Positions 1-6,415 of a stretch of DNA of 6,775 nt are shown here, piece by piece. Where the stretch lies: NCBI GenBank assembly GCA_964230195.1, contig CAXRGH010000247.1:1-6775 (forward strand), written 5' to 3'. The translations under genes were made by a program, and so were the position numbers. The stretch's first letter is position 1, and every line of letters begins with the position of its first letter. Origin of the DNA: CAXRGH01 sp964230195 (GTDB taxonomy: Bacteria; Pseudomonadota; Gammaproteobacteria; Enterobacterales; Alteromonadaceae). The notes beneath the pieces were generated by a model. That model saw nothing but the letters and a program-made list of their open reading frames with translations, was not told the origin of the DNA and searched no databases.

Positions 1-605
1 GATTTGATGAGCTTATATATCTCATCTGGGTGCTTGTAGAGACCATGAATTGCGGTCACCACTTTACTGGGTAACTGATAAAAATTTCTACGCCAGTAAT
101 CAGCAACAACTTGCTGTTTGAGGGGCTCTTCATCTGAAATAAATTCGTTATTGAAGCGACTCCCTGACTCAAAGGCGTTTTGCGTCAGCATGCGTTGGCA
201 AAAGCCGTGAATGGTGTAGATGGCAGCCTCATCCATTTGTTGTTCTGCTTGTAACAACATGGTGGTTGCATCGGTATGATCACTGGTGTCGGCCATCAGT
301 GTCTGAATGAAAGGGTCTTTGCTAACGCCCCGCGCAAATGCGAGGCGAGTCTCGTGAATTTTACTGCGGATACGGTCTCGTAGTTCTGCTGTAGCAGCCT
401 CAGTGAAAGTCACTACTAAAATCTGATCAACCGTCAATGAATGCTGGTGGCGTGAGGCCTCAGAACCATGGCCTAAAAGCAGGCGCAAATATAAGTTGGC
501 AATGGTGTAGGTTTTACCTGTACCTGCGGACGCTTCTATCAAACGTGCACCATGCAGCGGAAAAGTTTGTGGATCCAATAATATCGGGGTTGTGTTACTC
601 GTCAT
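1..605 (-). CDS. recB: RecBCD enzyme subunit RecB, N-terminal part (gene continues past left edge)
   Basis: RecB is the 3'-5' helicase and nuclease subunit of the RecBCD complex, which unwinds and degrades DNA from double-strand ends and loads RecA after Chi. Only the first 201 residues are present; the frame is still open at base 1, so the rest of the helicase core and the C-terminal nuclease domain are outside. Visible superfamily 1 motifs are the Walker A loop EASAGTGKT (residues 24-32, Lys31), motif Ia TFTEAATAELRDRI (66-79) and TIHGFCQRM (131-139). All match E. coli RecB closely from memory. The ATG at 603-605 is chosen because it lies about 23 residues before Walker A, as in the family, and has a GGGGG ribosome-binding site 8 bases upstream. 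The start overlaps the end of recC by 11 bp (ATGACGAGTAA), which suggests translational coupling and equal subunit output. Family assignment is very secure. Confidence 0.97.
   Translation of the reverse strand, partial: MTSNTTPILLDPQTFPLHGARLIEASAGTGKTYTIANLYLRLLLGHGSEASRHQHSLTVDQILVVTFTEAATAELRDRIRSKIHETRLAFARGVSKDPFIQTLMADTSDHTDATTMLLQAEQQMDEAAIYTIHGFCQRMLTQNAFESGSRFNNEFISDEEPLKQQVVADYWRRNFYQLPSKVVTAIHGLYKHPDEIYKLIK
443..450 (+). other. E. coli-type Chi octamer in recB
   Basis: The plus strand reads GCTGGTGG, the exact E. coli Chi sequence. It lies in recB antisense to the coding direction. Whether this host uses the same Chi is not known, and a single octamer can occur by chance. Confidence 0.4.
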
Positions 606-3600
606 TGGCTGAACCCCCAGTGAAATCATGATTGAAAGCCTTCATTAGGCCATGGTTGAGCAGAATAGGGGGTTCAATGACCCGAGTAGCGAGCGCCTCA
701 ACCTTCTCAGCGATCTCGTTATTCCATTCTGGCCATACCCGCTGGATGTAGGCGTTTTTACCTTCACCTTCTTTGAGATGAGCGCCTGAACCTGAATCAT
801 GAAAGCTATTTGCCATGGCACTCAATGCTTTTTCTATATCAGGCGCCCATTCTACCGTTCCCGTTTTTTTGACAGACTTAACACCAGATTGAATTGCCGC
901 AAAACAGGTTTTAGGGAAATAGCACAAGGGGGCTTCTAAGCCATGGAAATATAAATCCACCAAGTCCGCCAAGAAGGGATAAGCTTGTGTTTTGGTTAAA
1001 CTGGGGAAGCACATTTCTTGCACACCCTCTTTGTTGTCATAGCCAATCAAGTGGGTGGCTTTTTTCAGTCCTAAACTGTTGGCAATCAGATGATCTATCC
1101 AGGCCATCAGCACATCCACCGGACGAATACCACCTACACGATAATGAACCACGCCTGCGTGATACAAAGACTTGAGATGTCCGGTTAAGGTGACCGTGCT
1201 CTCTTGGTCTTGATGAAAAGGTTGGAATGCTAATTGAATCTGTGCGGGTGATTCGGGTGAGCTGATCAATGGTTCAATATGCTCAATCAAAGGATCAATA
1301 ATCGCTTTTGCCTGTTCAAACGCGATATCACCAAATGTACCATTGGGCAGTTTTCCTTGTCCCAAATACCTTTGCTTAACACTGGTTTCAACGGACGTTG
1401 GTGATTGTTTTTCGTTTGACAGAATATTATCAATACGGGCCTGTAATAAGGCTGATTTCAAATGATAATTTTGCAAATTGTCGAGTGAAAACGGCTCATC
1501 ATCTGGCATTGTGTCTTCTTGCCGTCCAAAGTGAACGTGTAATCTTCGGTTAAAAAAGTACTCAACTGGCAGACGCCAAAAACGGAGTAATTCGCCATGG
1601 GCCAGAGAACAGGGAAACGTTAAAGTGTCCTTGTAGCAGGGCAACGGATGTTGCGAAAATGGCGGTGTGTCCACTAAGTTTTGATTCACCACAGGTAACC
1701 ATTCGCTAGCATAGCTTTTGTGTTCACCTTGAAAAGCGCCTGGACTAAACGGAGTCATGGTATGTTGAGCGGACAAGTGATGAACCAATGCCTGTCCGGA
1801 ATCATCCGGTGATTTGTCTTGATCGCCATCAAGACAATAATTTTGTTGGCAGTACTCCATCAGCTCAGTGACTAACACGGAAGGGACTTTTTTGCTGTTG
1901 TCTTGTAGTGATTGTCCAACATAACTAATGTACAAATGAGACTGGGCAGACAAAATTGCTTCCAAAAACATGTAACGGTCATCATCTCTGCGTGAACGGT
2001 CACCTCGGCGCTGGCGATTATTCATTAAATCAAAACCATCTTTCGGCACGGTGCGCGGATATTGACCGTCATTCATGCCGAGTAAACACACAACCTTGAA
2101 TGGAATTGAACGCATTGGCATGAGTGTACAGAAGTTGACTTGTCCTGCTAAGAAACGTTGACTAACACGAGTGCCTGATAATTTATCTTTGAGATACTGG
2201 TACACAATACTACTGGCTAACGGCTGCTGGTAGTGGGCTTCAGTAACATTATCCACCAGCTTAGCCACAGTATTGCGGATGGTGCTAAGCACGCCTTCTC
2301 CCTCGGTGTCGACGGAGAAAAAATTATCCATAATATCAACCAACACCGTTTGCCATTGTTGCACCGTTTGAGGTGCCTTCAAACGTTCGCGGCTTTCACC
2401 AATGGCAGTGATAAACTGCGCCAGTTTACCCACTAAGGCAGCATCTAATCCTTGTACTTCGTTATAGGGCTGGAGCAAACCCTCTTTACTTTCAAACAGA
2501 CCGCTATCTTGACCCATAGCATAGCCAAGTAACATTCTTTGGATCCCTGACTCCCAAGTATTCTGATACGTCTTTGGTAAATCAAAGTCGGCACTGGTGT
2601 CTTGGTTTAATCCCCAACGAATTCCGGTTTCCTCAATCCAGTGTACTGCCCTAGTGAACTCATCTTGGGATAATTCAAAGCGTTCCATAACGGCAGGTAC
2701 TTCAAGTAAGCTCAACAACTCTGATGCAAGACAACGACTGGCAGGTAATTGCAGTAACTGTAAATAGGCATTGATCACAGGGCTTTCTTTGTCCGCAGAG
2801 CGGTCAGAAATAGAATAGGGAATAAATCGTGTTGATGGCGCGTTACCAAATACCGCTTGGATAGCTGGGCTATAGCGGTTGATATCCGCTACCATGACAA
2901 TGATATCTCTGGGTTTGAGATCGGGCTGCTTTTGAAACAAGGTTAATAATTGGTCATGCAGCACTTCAACTTCCCTTAAAGGGCTATGACAGGCATGAAA
3001 ACTGAGGGTGTCGTCTTGGTGCTGAATAACTTGCTTGTGGTGACTGTTTTCCAGTTGTTTATCATCTTGATGCTCCATTAAATCCAGAATGTCTTGATGG
3101 ATATGCTGGAGCAGATTTTGACGTTTGTTTTCAACAAAAATATCAATATCTGGACCACCTAACTCGGTGAGGTAATGCAGATTATCCCGCCCCATTTTAC
3201 CCATAGAGGCGAGTAAACTATTGCCTACACTGCCCATTGCCAGGGACTCACTGAGTTGACAAGGCTGTAATGTCATTGAAAAGTGGCCTTCTGCATCTCG
3301 CTCCATGCGTTGGCGTCTTTTGGCCATTTGGCGCGCAATATAACGGCGGTCTTTAACTTCACTCCAATCGTAACGGCAAGGGTTGGTAAACAGTAAATGG
3401 ACATCAATGTGTTGACCTAATGCGTAGAGGGCTTCCATGTAACGCGGGGGTAACGCCGTGATACCAAACACAAACAAACGTTTGGGGATGCTGTCAGGTA
3501 GAGGACCTTGGAAATGATTCAAGGTTTCTATAAATTCATCATATAAATTTGCCCTATGAAAGGGTGATTGCGCTAGCGTCATCGTATGATCATAGAGGGC

Positions 3601-4110
3601 TTGCCACAAAATTCGTTGCCAATTGTCCTCGCCTTGTAATTCAGGGATTGGCTTTTCTGCTTCCCAAGCACTGATCCAATCGGGACGATAGACAAGGTAA
3701 CCATCAAAAATATCGGCTATTTTTTCACATAACTGATAACGTTTTGCACCGTCTGTATCGTCCTCTAGGTATTGATACAAGGAGGTAAAATCAGGGTGTT
3801 TGAGTAGCGGTGGTAAGATTTCCATGAGCTTCCATGTCATGGCTTCTTTGTTGAATGCACTGCGCTGGGGAACGTCCGGCAGCACTTGAATAAACATCTC
3901 CCAAATGAAGGTTGCAGGTAATGGAAAGTGAATATTGGCCGCCACGCCAAAGGAGTCTGCCATTCCCATTTTCAACCATTGAGACATGCCCGGACTCTGA
4001 ACCAGAATGTGTTCTTGTTCAAATGGGTTCTGGAGCGGTTCTCGTTGGATCAATTCAACCAGTAGTGCTTGTAATACATCAACATGATTTGAGTTATAAA
4101 CTTTAAACAC
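595..4110 (-). CDS. recC: RecBCD enzyme subunit RecC (Chi-recognition subunit)
   Basis: RecC is the non-catalytic subunit of RecBCD that splits the duplex and scans the 3' strand for Chi. The product is 1171 residues from the GTG at 4108-4110; E. coli RecC is 1122. An in-frame TTG at 4144-4146 would add 12 residues, but the GTG has AGGGGA five to six bases upstream, and from it the numbering matches E. coli RecC (KVYNSN against RVYHSN at residues 3-8; LVQSPGMSQWL at 36-46). Residues known to line the E. coli Chi-reading tunnel are mostly kept: Gln38, Gln44, Leu64, Trp70, Asp133, Asp136, Arg142, and an Arg at 185 for Arg186. Position 40 is Pro instead of Thr and 134 is Ile instead of Leu. Later family blocks are LLGMNDGQYPR (676-686) and DDDRYMFLEA (709-718). 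These lie in the nuclease/helicase-like folds that have lost catalysis in this family. recB follows with an 11-bp overlap and no ptrA between. The gene has its own promoter region at 4111-4312. Confidence 0.97.
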   Translation of the reverse strand: MFKVYNSNHVDVLQALLVELIQREPLQNPFEQEHILVQSPGMSQWLKMGMADSFGVAANIHFPLPATFIWEMFIQVLPDVPQRSAFNKEAMTWKLMEILPPLLKHPDFTSLYQYLEDDTDGAKRYQLCEKIADIFDGYLVYRPDWISAWEAEKPIPELQGEDNWQRILWQALYDHTMTLAQSPFHRANLYDEFIETLNHFQGPLPDSIPKRLFVFGITALPPRYMEALYALGQHIDVHLLFTNPCRYDWSEVKDRRYIARQMAKRRQRMERDAEGHFSMTLQPCQLSESLAMGSVGNSLLASMGKMGRDNLHYLTELGGPDIDIFVENKRQNLLQHIHQDILDLMEHQDDKQLENSHHKQVIQHQDDTLSFHACHSPLREVEVLHDQLLTLFQKQPDLKPRDIIVMVADINRYSPAIQAVFGNAPSTRFIPYSISDRSADKESPVINAYLQLLQLPASRCLASELLSLLEVPAVMERFELSQDEFTRAVHWIEETGIRWGLNQDTSADFDLPKTYQNTWESGIQRMLLGYAMGQDSGLFESKEGLLQPYNEVQGLDAALVGKLAQFITAIGESRERLKAPQTVQQWQTVLVDIMDNFFSVDTEGEGVLSTIRNTVAKLVDNVTEAHYQQPLASSIVYQYLKDKLSGTRVSQRFLAGQVNFCTLMPMRSIPFKVVCLLGMNDGQYPRTVPKDGFDLMNNRQRRGDRSRRDDDRYMFLEAILSAQSHLYISYVGQSLQDNSKKVPSVLVTELMEYCQQNYCLDGDQDKSPDDSGQALVHHLSAQHTMTPFSPGAFQGEHKSYASEWLPVVNQNLVDTPPFSQHPLPCYKDTLTFPCSLAHGELLRFWRLPVEYFFNRRLHVHFGRQEDTMPDDEPFSLDNLQNYHLKSALLQARIDNILSNEKQSPTSVETSVKQRYLGQGKLPNGTFGDIAFEQAKAIIDPLIEHIEPLISSPESPAQIQLAFQPFHQDQESTVTLTGHLKSLYHAGVVHYRVGGIRPVDVLMAWIDHLIANSLGLKKATHLIGYDNKEGVQEMCFPSLTKTQAYPFLADLVDLYFHGLEAPLCYFPKTCFAAIQSGVKSVKKTGTVEWAPDIEKALSAMANSFHDSGSGAHLKEGEGKNAYIQRVWPEWNNEIAEKVEALATRVIEPPILLNHGLMKAFNHDFTGGSANDE
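614..618 (-). promoter_or_regulatory. Ribosome-binding site of recB
   Basis: The minus strand reads GGGGG eight bases before the recB ATG and inside the last codons of recC. It supports the ATG at 603-605 as the recB start and fits coupled translation, because ribosomes ending recC terminate only a few bases past this ATG. Confidence 0.6.
2253..2260 (-). other. E. coli-type Chi octamer in recC
   Basis: The minus strand, which is the recC coding strand, reads GCTGGTGG (CCACCAGC on the plus strand). It is the second exact copy in the window and has opposite orientation to the one at 443-450. Function depends on whether this RecBCD reads the E. coli Chi. Confidence 0.4.
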
Positions 4111-4114
4111 ATTT

Positions 4115-4120
4115 TCCCCT
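4115..4120 (-). promoter_or_regulatory. Ribosome-binding site that fixes the recC GTG start
   Basis: The minus strand reads AGGGGA followed by AAAT and GTG, a strong Shine-Dalgarno match at normal spacing. It decides between two in-frame starts. The upstream TTG at 4146 has no comparable site, and the GTG at 4110 gives residue numbering that aligns without offset to E. coli RecC over the first 145 residues. Confidence 0.75.
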
Positions 4121-4154
4121 GCAGCGAGTGCGGCATTCCTTTGCAATTATTGTT

Positions 4155-4222
4155 TACCCCAATGCATTTTGAGCACAATAGGAAACGCTAATTCGCTGTA
4201 TCTTTATACAGTTATTGGGGTA
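4155..4222. repeat. 9-bp perfect inverted repeat flanking the recC operator
   Basis: The arms are TACCCCAAT at 4155-4163 and ATTGGGGTA at 4214-4222, perfectly complementary and separated by 50 bp. The putative LexA palindrome (4196-4211) lies inside the loop, and the right arm abuts the predicted -10 box. The arm near the promoter probably spans the transcription start, so RNA from the predicted promoter would hold only part of it. A full RNA stem would need an upstream start or read-through. It could equally be a protein-binding repeat or chance. The function is unknown. Confidence 0.5.
4196..4211. promoter_or_regulatory. Putative LexA (SOS) box upstream of recC
   Basis: CTGTATCTTTATACAG is a perfect palindrome with 6-bp arms and has the CTGT-N8-ACAG form of the gammaproteobacterial LexA operator. 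The 20-base stretch 4194-4213 matches the E. coli consensus at 15 positions by hand count, including both CTGT/ACAG half-sites and the flanking AT bases. It lies about 6 to 22 bases downstream of the predicted recC transcription start, where a bound repressor would block initiation or clearance. This suggests that recC and recB are induced by DNA damage. The sequence fit is good; LexA binding is inferred. It could instead act as a small RNA hairpin in the recC leader. Confidence 0.65.
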
Positions 4223-4223
4223 C

Positions 4224-4253
4224 AGTATAGGGCTCGGTTATGATCAAAATCAA
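4224..4253 (-). promoter_or_regulatory. Predicted sigma70-type promoter for recC-recB
   Basis: The minus strand has TTGATT at 4248-4253 (four of six to TTGACA) and TATACT at 4224-4229 (five of six to TATAAT), separated by 18 bp. Transcription would begin near 4217, giving a leader of about 107 bases before the recC GTG. The putative LexA box is immediately downstream. This is the best promoter I see in the gap; no start site has been shown. Confidence 0.5.
4240..4253 (-). promoter_or_regulatory. FNR/CRP-family-like site overlapping the recC -35 box (weak)
   Basis: The minus strand reads TTGATTTTGATCAT. This matches nine of the ten fixed bases in the FNR consensus TTGAT-N4-ATCAA. Its centre is about 30 bases upstream of the predicted start, which overlaps the -35 box and would fit repression better than activation. 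The region is AT-rich, so a chance match is quite possible. Confidence 0.25.
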
Positions 4254-4258
4254 GCGTC

Positions 4259-4307
4259 AAAAGCAAAATTATGACTGAGATCATAAACCCTCAATAGTGA
4301 GGTTATG
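4259..4307 (-). terminator. Possible terminator hairpins after the ABC operon
   Basis: Just past the membrane-protein stop codon the minus strand can form a CCTCA/TGAGG stem with a four-base loop (4289-4302), extended by CATAA/TTATG across a two-base bulge (4282-4307). It is followed by TTATGA-TCTCAG-TCATAA (4269-4286), then TTTTGCTTTT (4259-4268). The second stem uses the same five bases (4282-4286) as the outer part of the first, so the two compete. The stems are AT-rich and the T-run is interrupted, so termination may be inefficient, and some read-through into recC is possible. Confidence 0.4.
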
Positions 4308-4312
4308 TGAGG

Positions 4313-5572
4313 CTAGTTGGCGTTACTGTTTTCCATCAATCTGTTCATACTTTTATCCACAAGTATCACCGTCACTAGCGCAGTCATTGCAATACCAGCC
4401 ATAAGCGCAGGTGAATTAAAGTGAGCTTTGAAATTAACCATGGCAATGGGAGAAGCAATCAGCACAAGCATAATACCAAACGCAGGACTCAGATTAGAGG
4501 CGAAGAAGTAGGCTATCCAGCACATCAATGCACTATTCACTACGGTGAGAAGACTAAAGTTAATCACTTGAACTAACCCGATCTCGGATACGACAGCAAC
4601 CATCATGAGTCCAACAGTTAGAGATATTAGGAACAGGAAACCAAAGAATAAACGGTGTCCATGGGTTAGGGCTTGTATCAGTGCTTGCTTGTCTGGATAC
4701 AAGGGTAATAACATCAACTCCCGCCATGTGTGGAGATTGCGGCGTATTGCCCATGACAGATAAAATCCGGTAAATACGCTGATATGCGCGACTGCCAGTG
4801 TTAGCCGACTACCAATCTCAGGGTGAATGATCACCACTGCCAATAATAACAGCATCACCAACGGCCAGAATAACAAAGTGGCCAATACCGCGTCATTGGC
4901 AAAATAGTTGAGTGGATACAACGCTTTAATGCGAGGAGTTAATGTGAGATTCAGCAATTTCTGTGGGACTGGCAACCAAGCAGTGCGAGTGGCATTTTGA
5001 TAAACCTTAACGGTAGCAGGGTTGAATGTGTCGTGCGCAATGAGGTTATGATAGTACCGATAAAGTACAATACTCAATGCAAAGACACTAATGGCCAGCC
5101 ACAGAGGTGGAGCAGGTAAAAAGAGTAAACCTTGGCTGATTATCATAAACACCATCAAAGCTGAGTTGAACAAGTGGCTTTTGACGCGAACAATAAACAA
5201 GGAGAGTGCCCCACCCAATAAAATGATGGGTAGTTTGAGCAGAATCTTCCATTCCTCAGCGCCAACGGCGGTCAACACCATGATGATGTGGGTAATCAAT
5301 AGTAACAGCCAAAATTGACGGAGTTTATACTGGGTGTAATTTGGCACTAAACTCTGCCATTCGGTGCTGATGAGTCGAATCGACTGCCATACTAAAAGAC
5401 TGCAAACACAGGAGCTGGTCAGCAGGATATCGAGTTCTAATATAATGATCGTTGGCATCATGAATGATAATCCCATGCCAAGAAATCCGATGGCAATTAA
5501 GCCGACATAGATAGCGCCGAAACAGTTATTGATCCAGTAGGCAAAAAAGCCGTGTAGCTGATTATGATGCAT
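4313..5572 (-). CDS. Polytopic inner-membrane protein, likely permease of the adjacent ABC transporter
   Basis: This 419-residue protein is strongly hydrophobic. I count about 12 membrane segments by eye, near residues 18-40, 43-65, 86-104, 108-127, 136-152, 155-172, 227-249, 255-275, 306-328, 333-357, 362-379 and 385-404. A polar stretch at about 173-226 divides it into two halves. Each half has a similar motif after its second segment: W72-QSLV-P77-N-Y79 with Lys83, and W283-RELMLL-P290-L-Y292 with Lys295. This suggests internal duplication of a six-segment unit. There is no cleavable signal peptide and no ATP-binding motif. The gene starts 6 bp after the ATPase gene ends, and a weak GAG Shine-Dalgarno element lies inside the end of the ATPase gene. 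It is therefore almost certainly the membrane partner of that ATPase. I do not recognise a named family or a substrate; export of a lipid, peptide or toxic compound is only a guess from YtrB-type relatives. Confidence 0.8.
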   Translation of the reverse strand: MHHNQLHGFFAYWINNCFGAIYVGLIAIGFLGMGLSFMMPTIIILELDILLTSSCVCSLLVWQSIRLISTEWQSLVPNYTQYKLRQFWLLLLITHIIMVLTAVGAEEWKILLKLPIILLGGALSLFIVRVKSHLFNSALMVFMIISQGLLFLPAPPLWLAISVFALSIVLYRYYHNLIAHDTFNPATVKVYQNATRTAWLPVPQKLLNLTLTPRIKALYPLNYFANDAVLATLLFWPLVMLLLLAVVIIHPEIGSRLTLAVAHISVFTGFYLSWAIRRNLHTWRELMLLPLYPDKQALIQALTHGHRLFFGFLFLISLTVGLMMVAVVSEIGLVQVINFSLLTVVNSALMCWIAYFFASNLSPAFGIMLVLIASPIAMVNFKAHFNSPALMAGIAMTALVTVILVDKSMNRLMENSNAN

Positions 5573-5578
5573 CCAGTT

Positions 5579-6415
5579 TTACTCGTTTAAAGCAATGAAT
5601 AACGCCTCAAGTGACAAGGATGAAATCTTGCTGGCGTGTTCAATGGGTTGATGGTCATAATCAGTGATAATGGCGTAGTCATTCGTTTGATGTGCAACAT
5701 GATAGGAAGAGAGATCTGTACTACCACCGTTGAGGTGAACTTGGCGGGTTTGATCCTTGATGTCATCGATATCAGAAAACAGACAGATAGTGCCGTCCTT
5801 CATCATAGCGACATGACTGGCAACTCGCTCAATATCAGAGGTAATGTGAGTTGAGAATAAAACTGCAGTACCTGCGTCCATGGTGAGGTCAAACACATCT
5901 CGCATAAACTCCCGGCGAGCAATCGGATCCAAACTGGCCACAGGCTCGTCTAAGATGAGCAGTTCCGGACGGTAGGACATTGCCATTATCAAGGCGAGGG
6001 CTTGACGTTGACCCACGGATAAGTGTGTGACTTTCGTTTTTGGGTTGAGATCAAAGCGTTCGAGCCATTGCTGCTCAAGCGAGATATCCCAACTTTCATA
6101 AAATTGCCGATGGAACGCCAGCGCATGACCAACAGAAAAGCCCTCATACCCCATTGCTTGCTGAGGAACATAGCCAAGACGCTGTTTGTTGTCGATGGAT
6201 AATGCCGTGTTCGCCTCACCAAACAAGCAAACTTCTCCTTCAGTTTGTGAAAGAAGACCTACCGCAGTGCGTAATAAGGTGGTTTTTCCGGCACCGTTAC
6301 GTCCGAGCAATCCCACAACCATGCCAGGTTGGAGTTCAAGGTTGATATTAGTTAACACTTGCTTTTCAGCAAACGCATGATTAACTGATTTAAATGAAAG
6401 TAGGCTGTCTGTCAT
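5579..6415 (-). CDS. ABC transporter ATP-binding protein, YtrB-like
   Basis: This 278-residue nucleotide-binding subunit would sit on the inner face of the membrane and power transport by the next gene's product. All core motifs are present: Walker A GRNGAGKT (38-45, Lys44), Q-loop Gln85 in YVPQQ, signature LSVGQ (132-136), Walker B LLILDEP (152-158, Glu157), D-loop SLD (161-163) and switch His190 in FSTH. The signature has Val where LSGGQ has Gly, a common variation in this subgroup. FYESWD (105-110) followed by the RFDLNPKTKV stretch resembles the YtrB and related exporter ATPases encoded beside GntR regulators. Residues after about 220 form a variable C-terminal extension. The ATG at 6413-6415 is preferred to an in-frame TTG at 6430 because it forms a four-base ATGA overlap with the regulator stop and has GGAG nine bases upstream. 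The enzyme looks intact; the substrate is unknown. Confidence 0.93.
   Translation of the reverse strand: MTDSLLSFKSVNHAFAEKQVLTNINLELQPGMVVGLLGRNGAGKTTLLRTAVGLLSQTEGEVCLFGEANTALSIDNKQRLGYVPQQAMGYEGFSVGHALAFHRQFYESWDISLEQQWLERFDLNPKTKVTHLSVGQRQALALIMAMSYRPELLILDEPVASLDPIARREFMRDVFDLTMDAGTAVLFSTHITSDIERVASHVAMMKDGTICLFSDIDDIKDQTRQVHLNGGSTDLSSYHVAHQTNDYAIITDYDHQPIEHASKISSLSLEALFIALNE

Noticed and set aside
437..631. Plus-strand ORF of 64 codons, and similar plus-strand ORFs at 987, 2233, 3912, 5091, 5636, 6154 and 6186
   Set aside because: All lie antisense to well-supported genes, show no recognisable domain and have low-complexity or atypical composition; they are shadows of the minus-strand genes.
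4051..4137. A 28-codon out-of-frame ORF in the recC leader and start region, beginning ATGCCGCAC
   Set aside because: The AGGA element directly touches its ATG, leaving too little spacing, and it overlaps recC in another frame with no sign of coding constraint.
4144..4146. TTG as the recC start, giving 1183 residues
   Set aside because: The extra 12 residues have no counterpart in E. coli RecC, and the GTG at 4108-4110 has a strong Shine-Dalgarno sequence and offset-free alignment.
5989..6222. Minus-strand 77-codon ORF inside the ATPase gene, and those at 3791 and 4560
   Set aside because: They are alternate frames of genes with clear family motifs and have no ribosome-binding support.
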